From the NCBI RefSeq assembly GCF_000715075.1, contig NC_134084.1:126501-190500 (forward strand): a stretch of 64,000 nt of DNA. Direction: 5' to 3'. Every line of letters starts with the position of its first letter. The stretch's first letter is position 1. The stretch is from Nicotiana tabacum (taxonomy: Eukaryota > Streptophyta > Magnoliopsida > Solanales > Solanaceae). The notes beneath the pieces were generated by a model. That model was not told the origin of the DNA. It was given only the letters and a program-made list of their open reading frames with translations, and searched no databases. This document shows, one piece after another, positions 38,051 to 49,231 of the stretch. The position numbers and the translations under genes are program-made.

Positions 38051-39315
38051 TTGGAATTCCGCGCGAGTCCCAAATTTTTATGTGCTATAGCCCACGCCTT
38101 CCGCCGTGGGCCCGGGACCCCGGACCCAGATTGCCTAAAATTTTTCCAGGACGTCGAATACGGCCTAAGGAACCATAGTCGCTGCTCCTCCATGACCAAA
38201 TTATGTTTTTTGGCATTTTACGGCAATAAAACTGGAATTCCGCGTGTGTCCCAAATTTTCGTGTAATATAGCCCACGCCTTCCGCCGTGGGCCCGGGACC
38301 CCAGAGCCGGATCGCCTAAAATTTTTCCGGGACATGGAATACGGTCTAAGGAAACATATTCACCGTACAACCATGATCAAATTATGTTTTTTGGCATTTT
38401 ACGGCCATAAAGTTGGAATTCCGCGCGAGTCCCAAATTTTCGTGTGCTATAGCCCACGCCTTCCGCCGTGGGCCCGGGACCCTGGACCCGAATCGCCTAA
38501 AATTTTTCCAGGACGTCGAATATGGCCTATAGAAACATATTAACCGCCCCGCCATGATCAAATTATGTTTTTTGGAATTTTACGGCCATAAAACTGGAAT
38601 TCCGTGTGAGTCCCAAATTTTCGTGTGCTATAGCCTACGCCTTCCGCCGTGGACCCGGGACCCTGGACCCGGATCGCCTAAAATTTTTCAGCGACGTGGA
38701 ATACGGTCTAAGGAAACATATTCACCGCACAGCCATGATCAAATTATGTTTTTTTGGCATTTTAGGCCATAAAATTGGAATTCCGCGCGAGTCCCAAATT
38801 TTCGTGTGCTATAGCCCACGCCTTCCGCCGTGAGCCTGGTACCCCGGACCCGGATCGCCTAAAATTTTTCGGCGACATTGAATACGGTCTAAGGAAACAT
38901 ATTCACCGCACCTCCATGACCAAATTATATTTTTTGGCAATTTACGACCATAAAACTGGAAATCCGCGCGAGTCCCAAATTTTCGTGTGCTATAGCCCAC
39001 GCCTTTTGCCGTGGGCCCGGGACCCCGGACCCGGATCGCCTAAAATTTTTCCGCGACATCGAATACGGTCTAAGGAAACATATTCACCGCACATCCATGA
39101 TCAAATTATGTTTTTTGGCATTTTAGGCCATAAAATTGGAATTCCGCGCGAGTCCCAAATTTTCGTGTGCTATAGCCCACGCCTTCCGCCGTGGGCCCAG
39201 GACCCCGGACCCGGATCGCCTAAAATTTTTCCGCGACTTCGAATACGGTCTAAGGAAACATATTCACCGCACAGCCATGATCAAATTATGTTTTTTGGCA
39301 TTTTAGGCCATCAAA
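38051..39315 (+). repeat. 7-mer HOR (1265 bp), copy 2, with replaced segment
   Basis: Same length and flanking landmarks as copy 1, but 38911-39232 differs from copy 1 and is instead the same as part of the 14-mer unit at 30967-31288 (see findings). The replacement did not change the unit length. Other differences include CAGAGCCGGATCG near 38303, which is shared with copy 3. Confidence 0.85.
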
Positions 39316-40179
39316 TTGGAATTCCGCGCGAGTCCCAAATTTTTATGTGCTATAGCCCACGCCTTCCGTCGTGGGCCCGGGACCCCGGACCCAGATTGCC
39401 TAAAATTTTTCCAGGACGTCGAATACGGCCTAAGGAACCATAGTCACTGCTCCTCCATGACCAAATTATGTTTTTTGGCATTTTACGGCCATAAAACTGG
39501 AATTCCGCGTGAGTCCCAAATTTTCGTGTAATATAGCCCACGCCTTCCGCCGTGGGCCCGGGACCCCAGAGCCGGATCGCCTAAAATTTTTCCGGGACAT
39601 GGAATACGGTCTAAGGAAACATATTCACCGTACAACCATGATCAAATTATGTTTTTTGGCATTTTACGGCCATAAAGTTGGAATTCCGCGCGAGTCCCAA
39701 ATTTTCGTGTGCTATAGCCCACGCCTTCCGCCGTGGGCCCGGGACCCTGGACCCGAATCGCCTAAAATTTTTCCAGGACGTCGAATATGGCCTATAGAAA
39801 CATATTAACCGCCCCGCCATGATCAAATTATGTTTTTTGGAATTTTACGGCCATAAAACTGGAATTCCGTGTGAGTCCCAAATTTTCGTGTGCTATAGCC
39901 TACGCCTTCCGCCGTGGACCCGGGACCCTGGACCCGGATCGCCTAAAATTTTTCAGCGACGTGGAATACGGTCTAAGGAAACATATTCACCGCACAGCCA
40001 TGATCAAATTATGTTTTTTTGGCATTTTAGGCCATAAAATTGGAATTCCGCGCGAGTCCCAAATTTTCGCGTGCTATTGCCCACGCCTTCCGCCGTGAGC
40101 CTGGTACCCCGGACCCGGATCGCCTAAAATTTTTCGGCGACATTGAATACGGTCTAAGGAAACATATTCACCGCACAAC
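39316..40179 (+). repeat. 7-mer HOR, partial copy 3
   Basis: Follows copy 2 in register through the CCATAAAGTTGG and seven-T monomers. It then passes into the 11-mer block near 40180. It shares CAGAGCCGGATCG and TATAGCCTACGCC with copy 2. Confidence 0.8.
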
Positions 40180-42162
40180 CATGATCAAATTATGTTTTTT
40201 GATATTTAAGGCCATAAAACTGGAATTCCGCATGAGTCCCAAATTTTCGTGTGCTATAGCCCACGCCTTCCGCCGTGGGCCTGGGACCCCGGACACGGAT
40301 CGCCTAAAATTTTTCCGCGACATCGAATACGGTCTAAGGAAACATATTAACCGCACAGCCATGATCAAATTATGTTTTTTGGCATTTTAGCCATAAAATT
40401 GGAATTCCGCGCGAGTCCCAAATTTTCGTGTGCTATAGCCCACGCCTTCCGCCGTGGGCCAGGGACCCCGGACCCGAATCGCCTAAAATTTTTCTAGGAC
40501 GTCGAATACGACCTAAGGAACCATAGTCACTGTTCCTCCATGACCGAATTATGTTTTTTGGCATTTTACGGCCATAAAACTGGAAATCCGCGCGAGTCCC
40601 AAATTTTCGTATGCTATAGCCCACGCCTTCCTCCGTGGGCCCGGCACCCGGACCCGAATCGCCTAAAATTTTTCCGGGACATGGAATACGGTCTAAGGAA
40701 ACATATTCACCGCACAGCCATGATCAAATTATGTTTTTTGGCATTTTAGGCCATAAAATTGGAATTCCGCGCGAGTCCCAAATTTTCGTGTGCTATAGCC
40801 CACGCCTTCCGCCGTGGGCCCGGGACCCCGGACCTGAATCGCCTAAAATTTTTCCAGGACGTCGAATACGACCTAAGGAACCATAGTCACTACTCCTCCA
40901 TGACCAAATTATGTTTTTTGGCATTTTACGGCCATAAAACTGGAAATCCGCGCGAGTCCCAAATTTTCGTATGCTATAGCCCACGCCTTCCTCCGTGGGC
41001 CCGGGACCCAGACCCGAATCGCCTAAAATTTTTCCGGGACATGGAATACGGTCTAAGGAAACATATTCACCGCACAGCCATGATCAAATTATGTTTTTTG
41101 GCATTTGAGGCCATAAAATTGGAATTCCGCGCGAGTCCCAAATTTTCATGTGCTATAGCCCACGCCTTCCGCCGTGGGCCCGAGACCCCGGACCCGAATC
41201 GCCTAAAAATTTTCCAGGACGTCGAATATGGCCTATAGAAACATATTAACCGCCCCGCCATGATCAAATTATGTTTTTTGATATTTAAGGCCATAAAACT
41301 GGAATTCCGCGTGAGTCCCAAATTTTCGTGTGCTATAGCCCACGCCTTCCGCCGTGGGCCTGGGACCCCGGACCCGGATCGGGTAAAATTTTTCCGCGAC
41401 ATGGAATACGGTCTAAGTAAACATATTCACCGCACAACCATGATCAAATTATGTTTTTTGGCATTTTACGGCCATAAAATTGGAATTCCGCGCGATTCCC
41501 AAATTTTCGTGTGCTATAGCCCATGCCTTCCGCCGTGGTCCCGGGACCCCGGACCTGAATCGCCTAAAATTTTTCCAAGACGTCGAATATGGCCTATAGA
41601 AACATATTAACCGCCCCGCCATGATCAAATTATGTTTTTTGGTATTTTACGGCCATAAAACTGGAATTCCGCGTGAGTCCCAAATTTTCGTGTAATATAG
41701 CCCACGCCTTCCGCCGTGGGCCCGGGACCCAAGATCCGAATCGCCTAAAAATTTTCCAGAATGTCAAATACGGCCTAAGGAACCATACTCACCGCCCCTC
41801 CATGACCAAATTATATTTTTTGGCAATTTACGACCATAAAACTGGAAATCCGCGCGAGTCCCAAATTTTCGTGTGCTATAGCCCACGCCTTCCGCCATGG
41901 GCCTGGGACCCCGGACCCGGATCGCCTAAAATTTTTCCGCGACATCGAATACGGTCTAAGGAAGCATATTCACCGCACAGCCATGATCAAATTATGTTTT
42001 TTGGCATTTTAGGCCATAAAATTGGAATTCCGCGCGAGTCCCAAATTTTCGTGTGCTAAAGCCCACGCCTTCCGCCGTGGGCCCGGGACCCCGGACCCGA
42101 ATCGCCTAAAAATTTTCCAGGACGTCTAATATGGCCTATAGAAACATATTAACCGCCCCGCG
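40180..42162 (+). repeat. 11-mer HOR (1983 bp), copy 1
   Basis: Eleven monomers recurring at 1983 bp. Markers include GGGCCAGGGACCCC with TTTTTCTAGGACG, CCATGACCGAATTATG, GGCATTTGAGGCCATAAAA, GATCGGGTAAAATTTTTCC, CGCGCGATTCCCAAATT and GTGCTAAAGCCC. Copy 1 has a one-base loss TTTTAGCCATAAAATTGG near 40387 and CCGCATGAG near 40229, absent from copies 2 and 3. Confidence 0.9.
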
Positions 42163-44145
42163 ATGATCAAATTATTTTTTTTGATATTTAAGGCCATAAA
42201 ACTGGAATTCCGCGTGAGTCCCAAATTTTCGTGTGCTATAGCCCACGCCTTCCGCCGTGGGCCTGGGACCCCGGACCCGGATCGCCTAAAATTTTTCCGC
42301 GACATCGAATACGGTCTAAGGAAACATATTAACCGCACAGCCATGATCAAATTATGTTTTTTGGCATTTTAGGCCATAAAATTGGAATTCCGCGCGAGTC
42401 CCAAATTTTCGTGTGCTATAGCCCACGCCTTCCGCCGTGGGCCAGGGACCCCGGACCCGAATCGCCTAAAATTTTTCTAGGACGTCGAATACGACCTAAG
42501 GAACCATAGTCACTGTTCCTCCATGACCGAATTATGTTTTTTGGCATTTTACGGCCATAAAACTGGAAATCCGCGCGAGTCCCAAATTTTCGTATGCTAT
42601 AGCCCACGCCTTCCTCCGTGGGCCCGGCACCCGGACCCGAATCGCCTAAAATTTTTCCGGGACATGGAATACGGTCTAAGGAAACATATTCACCGCACAG
42701 CCATGATCAAATTATGTTTTTTGGCATTTTAGGCCATAAAATTGGAATTCCGCGCGAGTCCCAAATTTTCGTGTGCTATAGCCCACGCCTTCCGCCGTGG
42801 GCCCGGGACCCCGGACCTGAATCGCCTAAAATTTTTCCAGGACGTCGAATACGACCTAAGGAACCATAGTCACTACTCCTCCATGACCAAATTATGTTTT
42901 TTGGCATTTTACGGCCATAAAACTGGAAATCCGCGCGAGTCCCAAATTTTCGTATGCTATAGCCCACGCCTTCCTCCGTGGGCCCGGGACCCAGACCCGA
43001 ATCGCCTAAAATTTTTCCGGGACATGGAATACGGTCTAAGGAAACATATTCACCGCACAGCCATGATCAAATTATGTTTTTTGGCATTTGAGGCCATAAA
43101 ATTGGAATTCCGCGCGAGTCCCAAATTTTCATGTGCTATAGCCCACGCCTTCCGCCGTGGGCCCGAGACCCCGGACCCGAATCGCCTAAAAATTTTCCAG
43201 GACGTCGAATATGGCCTATAGAAACATATTAACCGCCCCGCCATGATCAAATTATGTTTTTTGATATTTAAGGCCATAAAACTGGAATTCCGCGTGAGTC
43301 CCAAATTTTCGTGTGCTATAGCCCACGCCTTCCGCCGTGGGCCTGGGACCCCGGACCCGGATCGGGTAAAATTTTTCCGCGACATGGAATACGGTCTAAG
43401 TAAACATATTCACCGCACAACCATGATCAAATTATGTTTTTTGGCATTTTACGGCCATAAAATTGGAATTCCGCGCGATTCCCAAATTTTCGTGTGCTAT
43501 AGCCCATGCCTTCCGCCGTGGTCCCGGGACCCCGGACCTGAATCGCCTAAAATTTTTCCAAGACGTCGAATATGGCCTATAGAAACATATTAACCGCCCC
43601 GCCATGATCAAATTATGTTTTTTGGTATTTTACGGCCATAAAACTGGAATTCCGCGTGAGTCCCAAATTTTCGTGTAATATAGCCCACGCCTTCCGCCGT
43701 GGGCCCGGGACCCAAGATCCGAATCGCCTAAAAATTTTCCAGAATGTCAAATACGGCCTAAGGAACCATACTCACCGCCCCTCCATGACCAAATTATATT
43801 TTTTGGCAATTTACGACCATAAAACTGGAAATCCGCGCGAGTCCCAAATTTTCGTGTGCTATAGCCCACGCCTTCCGCCATGGGCCTGGGACCCCGGACC
43901 CGGATCGCCTAAAATTTTTCCGCGACATCGAATACGGTCTAAGGAAGCATATTCACCGCACAGCCATGATCAAATTATGTTTTTTGGCATTTTAGGCCAT
44001 AAAATTGGAATTCCGCGCGAGTCCCAAATTTTCGTGTGCTAAAGCCCACGCCTTCCGCCGTGGGCCCGGGACCCCGGACCCGAATCGCCTAAAAATTTTC
44101 CAGGACGTCTAATATGGCCTATAGAAACATATTAACCGCCCCGCG
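42163..44145 (+). repeat. 11-mer HOR (1983 bp), copy 2
   Basis: Complete copy, apparently identical or nearly so to copy 3 by eye. It starts with CGATGATCAAATTATTTTTT, an eight-T variant of the anchor that is also at the start of copies 3 and 4 but not of copy 1. The G loss that creates this T run makes a good tag for the most recent expansion. Confidence 0.9.
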
Positions 44146-46128
44146 ATGATCAAATTATTTTTTTTGATATTTAAGGCCATAAAACTGGAATTCCGCGTGA
44201 GTCCCAAATTTTCGTGTGCTATAGCCCACGCCTTCCGCCGTGGGCCTGGGACCCCGGACCCGGATCGCCTAAAATTTTTCCGCGACATCGAATACGGTCT
44301 AAGGAAACATATTAACCGCACAGCCATGATCAAATTATGTTTTTTGGCATTTTAGGCCATAAAATTGGAATTCCGCGCGAGTCCCAAATTTTCGTGTGCT
44401 ATAGCCCACGCCTTCCGCCGTGGGCCAGGGACCCCGGACCCGAATCGCCTAAAATTTTTCTAGGACGTCGAATACGACCTAAGGAACCATAGTCACTGTT
44501 CCTCCATGACCGAATTATGTTTTTTGGCATTTTACGGCCATAAAACTGGAAATCCGCGCGAGTCCCAAATTTTCGTATGCTATAGCCCACGCCTTCCTCC
44601 GTGGGCCCGGCACCCGGACCCGAATCGCCTAAAATTTTTCCGGGACATGGAATACGGTCTAAGGAAACATATTCACCGCACAGCCATGATCAAATTATGT
44701 TTTTTGGCATTTTAGGCCATAAAATTGGAATTCCGCGCGAGTCCCAAATTTTCGTGTGCTATAGCCCACGCCTTCCGCCGTGGGCCCGGGACCCCGGACC
44801 TGAATCGCCTAAAATTTTTCCAGGACGTCGAATACGACCTAAGGAACCATAGTCACTACTCCTCCATGACCAAATTATGTTTTTTGGCATTTTACGGCCA
44901 TAAAACTGGAAATCCGCGCGAGTCCCAAATTTTCGTATGCTATAGCCCACGCCTTCCTCCGTGGGCCCGGGACCCAGACCCGAATCGCCTAAAATTTTTC
45001 CGGGACATGGAATACGGTCTAAGGAAACATATTCACCGCACAGCCATGATCAAATTATGTTTTTTGGCATTTGAGGCCATAAAATTGGAATTCCGCGCGA
45101 GTCCCAAATTTTCATGTGCTATAGCCCACGCCTTCCGCCGTGGGCCCGAGACCCCGGACCCGAATCGCCTAAAAATTTTCCAGGACGTCGAATATGGCCT
45201 ATAGAAACATATTAACCGCCCCGCCATGATCAAATTATGTTTTTTGATATTTAAGGCCATAAAACTGGAATTCCGCGTGAGTCCCAAATTTTCGTGTGCT
45301 ATAGCCCACGCCTTCCGCCGTGGGCCTGGGACCCCGGACCCGGATCGGGTAAAATTTTTCCGCGACATGGAATACGGTCTAAGTAAACATATTCACCGCA
45401 CAACCATGATCAAATTATGTTTTTTGGCATTTTACGGCCATAAAATTGGAATTCCGCGCGATTCCCAAATTTTCGTGTGCTATAGCCCATGCCTTCCGCC
45501 GTGGTCCCGGGACCCCGGACCTGAATCGCCTAAAATTTTTCCAAGACGTCGAATATGGCCTATAGAAACATATTAACCGCCCCGCCATGATCAAATTATG
45601 TTTTTTGGTATTTTACGGCCATAAAACTGGAATTCCGCGTGAGTCCCAAATTTTCGTGTAATATAGCCCACGCCTTCCGCCGTGGGCCCGGGACCCAAGA
45701 TCCGAATCGCCTAAAAATTTTCCAGAATGTCAAATACGGCCTAAGGAACCATACTCACCGCCCCTCCATGACCAAATTATATTTTTTGGCAATTTACGAC
45801 CATAAAACTGGAAATCCGCGCGAGTCCCAAATTTTCGTGTGCTATAGCCCACGCCTTCCGCCATGGGCCTGGGACCCCGGACCCGGATCGCCTAAAATTT
45901 TTCCGCGACATCGAATACGGTCTAAGGAAGCATATTCACCGCACAGCCATGATCAAATTATGTTTTTTGGCATTTTAGGCCATAAAATTGGAATTCCGCG
46001 CGAGTCCCAAATTTTCGTGTGCTAAAGCCCACGCCTTCCGCCGTGGGCCCGGGACCCCGGACCCGAATCGCCTAAAAATTTTCCAGGACGTCTAATATGG
46101 CCTATAGAAACATATTAACCGCCCCGCG
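44146..46128 (+). repeat. 11-mer HOR (1983 bp), copy 3
   Basis: Complete third copy, in register with copy 2 throughout. It is followed at 46129-46347 by the first monomer and a bit of a fourth copy, after which the 901-bp five-monomer segment of the next block begins. Confidence 0.9.
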
Positions 46129-46347
46129 ATGATCAAATTATTTTTTTTGATATTTAAGGCCATAAAACTGGAATTCCGCGTGAGTCCCAAATTTTCGTGT
46201 GCTATAGCCCACGCCTTCCGCCGTGGGCCTGGGACCCCGGACCCGGATCGCCTAAAATTTTTCCGCGACATCGAATACGGTCTAAGGAAACATATTAACC
46301 GCACAGCCATGATCAAATTATGTTTTTTGGCATTTTAGGCCATAAAA
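46129..46347 (+). repeat. Start of an 11-mer copy joined to the super-HOR block
   Basis: About 1.2 monomers identical in type to the start of copies 2 and 3, including the eight-T anchor variant. The sequence then switches to the first monomer of the 16-mer unit, marked by TTTTTCCAGGACATCGAATA and CCACAGTCACTGC. Confidence 0.8.
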
Positions 46348-46667
46348 TTGGAATTCCGCGCGAGTCCCAAATTTTCGTGTGCTATAGCCCACGCCTTCCG
46401 CCGTGGGCCCGGGACCCCGGACCCGAATCGCCTAAAATTTTTCCAGGACATCGAATACGACCTAAGGAACCACAGTCACTGCTCCTCCATGACCAAATTA
46501 TATTTTTTGGCAATGTACGGCCATAAAACTGGAAATCCGCGCGAGTCCCAAATTTTCGTGTGCTATAGCCCACGCCTTCCGTCGTGGGCCCGGGACCCCG
46601 GAACCGGATCGGCTAAAATATTTCCACGACATCGAATACGGTCTAAGGAAACATATTAGCCGCACAG

Positions 46668-46847
46668 CCATGATCAAATTATGTTTTTTGGCATTTTAGG
46701 CCATAAAATTGGAATTCCGCGCGAGTCCCAAATTTTCGTGTGCTATAGCCCACGCCTTCCGCCGTGGGCCAGGGACCCCGGACCCGAATCGCCTAAAATT
46801 TTTCCAGGACGTCGAATACGACCTAAGGAACCATAGTCACTGCTCCT
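46668..46847 (+). repeat. Representative 180-bp monomer
   Basis: This intact monomer illustrates the internal layout, counted from CCATGA. Positions 1-50 are AT-rich, with a run of six T, the phrase GGCATTTTAGGCCATAAAA and an EcoRI-type GAATTC. Next come a CGCGCGAG box, an AAATTTTCG box and GTGCTATAGCCC. The GC-rich core follows, with an inverted repeat and C/G runs, then ATCGCCTAAAATTTTTCC and a variable tail. By hand count it has 52 C, 38 G and 14 CpG. Compared across the window, the core and the AAATTTTCG box vary least. The last 45 or so bases vary most and fall into three classes, typified by GGCCTATAGAAACATATTAA, GCCTAAGGAACCATA and GTCTAAGGAAACATATTCAC. The start point is arbitrary because the array is continuous. 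Confidence 0.9.
46748..46769. other. Inverted repeat (hairpin-capable dyad) in the monomer core, example copy
   Basis: GCCCACG and CGTGGGC are perfect reverse complements separated by the 8-base spacer CCTTCCGC, giving a potential 7-bp stem with an 8-base loop. The same dyad appears in most monomers of the window. A common variant has spacer CCTTCCTC with the stem intact. A minority of copies carry stem substitutions, for example CCCACACC near 9070 and 50175, CCATGGGC near 48745 and CCGTCGTGGG near 46580. Dyads are known from centromeric satellites of several organisms, notably those without a CENP-B binding site. Any function here is inference. Confidence 0.75.
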
Positions 46848-49231
46848 CCATGACCAAATTATGTTTTTTGGCATTTTACGGCCATAAAACTGGAAATCCG
46901 CGCGAGTCCCAAATTTTCGTATGCTATAGCCCACGCCTTCCTCCGTGGGCCCGGCACCCGGACCCGAATCGCCTAAAAATTTTCCAGGACGTCGAATATG
47001 GCCTATAGAAAAATATTAACCGCCCCGCCATGACCAAATTATATTTTTTGATATTTAAGGCCATAAAACTGGAATTCCGCGTGAGTCCCAAATTTTCGTG
47101 TGCTATAGCCCACGCCTTCCGTCGTGGGCCCGGGACCCCGGAACCGGATCGGCTAAAATATTTACACGACATCGAATACGGTCTAAGGAAATATATTAGC
47201 CGCACATCCATGATCAAATTATGTTTTTTGGCATTTTAGGCCATAAAATTGGAATTCCGCGCGAGTCCCAAATTTTCGTGTGCTATAGCCCACGCCTTCC
47301 GCCGTGGGCCTGGGACCCCGGACCCGAATCGCCTAAAATTTTTCCAGGACGTCGAATACGACCTAAGGAACCATAGTCACTGCTCCTCCATGACCAAATT
47401 ATGTTTTTTGGCATTTTACGACCATAAAACTGGAAATCCGCGCGAGTCCCAAATTTTCGTATGCTATAGCCCACGCCTTCCTCCGTGGGCCCGGCACCCG
47501 GACCCGAATCGCCTAAAATTTTTCCGGGACATGGAATACGGTCTAAGGAAACATATTCACCGCACAGCCATGATCAAATTATGTTTTTTGGCATTTTAGG
47601 CCATAAAATTGGAATTCCGCGCGAGTCCCAAATTTTCGTGTGCTATAGCCCACGCCTTCCGCCGTGGGCCCGGGACCCCGGACCTGAATCCCCTAAAATT
47701 TTTCCAGGACGTCGAATACGACCTAAGGAACCATAGTCACTACTCCACCATGACCAAATTATGTTTTTTGGCATTTTACGGCCATAAAACTGGAAATCCG
47801 CGCGAGTCCCAAATTTTCGTATGCTATAGCCCACGCCTTCCTCCGTGGGCCCGGGACCCGGACCCGAATCGCCTAAAATTTTTCCGGGACATGGAATACG
47901 GTCTAAGGAAACATATTCACCGCACAGCCATGATCAAATTATGTTTTTTGGCATTTGAGGCCATAAAATTGGAATTCCGCGCGAGTCCCAAATTTTCGTG
48001 TGCTATAGCCCACGCCTTCCGCCGTGGGCCCGAGACCCCGGACCCGAATCGCCTAAAAATTTTCCAGGACGTCGAATATGGCCTATAGAAACATATTAAC
48101 CGCCCCGCCATGATCAAATTATGTTTTTTGATATTTATGGCCATAAAACTGGAATTCCGCGTGAGTCCCAAATTTTCGTGTGCTATAGCCCACGCCTTCC
48201 GCCGTGGGCCCGGGACCCCGGACCCGGATCGGGTAAAATTTTTCCGCGACATGGAATACGGTCTAAGTAAACATATTCACCGCACAACCATGATCAAATT
48301 ATGTTTTTTGGCATTTTACGGCCATAAAATTGGAATTCCGCGCGATTCCCAAATTTTCGTGTGCTATAGCCCATGCCTTCCGCCGTGGTCCCGGGACCCC
48401 GGACCTGAATCGCCTAAAATTTTTCCAAGACGTCGAATATGGCCTATAGAAACATATTAACCGCCCCGCCATGATCAAATTATGTTTTTTGGTATTTTAC
48501 GGCCATAAAACTGGAATTCCGCGTGAGTCCCAAATTTTCGTGTAATATAGCCCACGCCTTCCGCCGTGGGCCCGGGACCCAAGATCCGAATCGCCTAAAA
48601 TTTTTCCAGAATGTCAAATACGGCCTAAGGAACCATACTCACCGCCCCTCCATGACCAAATTATATTTTTTGGCAATTTACGACCATAAAACTGGAAATC
48701 CGCGCGAGTCCCAAATTTTCGTGTGCTATAGCCCACGCCTTCCGCCATGGGCCTGGGACCCCGGACCCGGATCGCCTAAAATTTTTCCGCGACATCGAAT
48801 ACGGTCTAAGGAAGCATATTCACCGCACAGCCATGATCAAATTATGTTTTTTGGCATTTTAGGCCATAAAATTGGAATTCCGCGCGAGTCCCAAATTTTC
48901 GTGTGCTAAAGCCCACGCCTTCCGCCGTGGGCCCGGGACCCCGGACCCGAATCGCCTAAAAATTTTCCAGGACGTCTAATATGGCCTATAGAAACATATT
49001 AACCGCCCCGCCATGATCAAATTATGTTTTTTGATATTTAAGGCCATAAAACTGGAATTCCGCGTGAGTCCCAAATTTTCGTGTGCTATAGCCCACGCCT
49101 TCCGCCGTGGGCCTGGGACCCCGGACCCGGATCGCCTAAAATTTTTCTGCGACATCGAATACGGTCTAAGGAAACATATTAACCGCACAGCCATGATCAA
49201 ATTATGTTTTTTGGCATTTTAGGCCATTAAA

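Noticed and set aside
38775..39443. 222-codon open frame as a protein gene
   Set aside because: It spans satellite monomers from two different HOR sources and stays open only because no stop variant happens to fall in frame.
46668..46847. CENP-B box (TTCGNNNNANNCGGG)
   Set aside because: The TTCG sites on either strand (TTTTCGTGTGCTATAG; GATTCGGGTCC) do not have the required A and CGGG at the right spacing.
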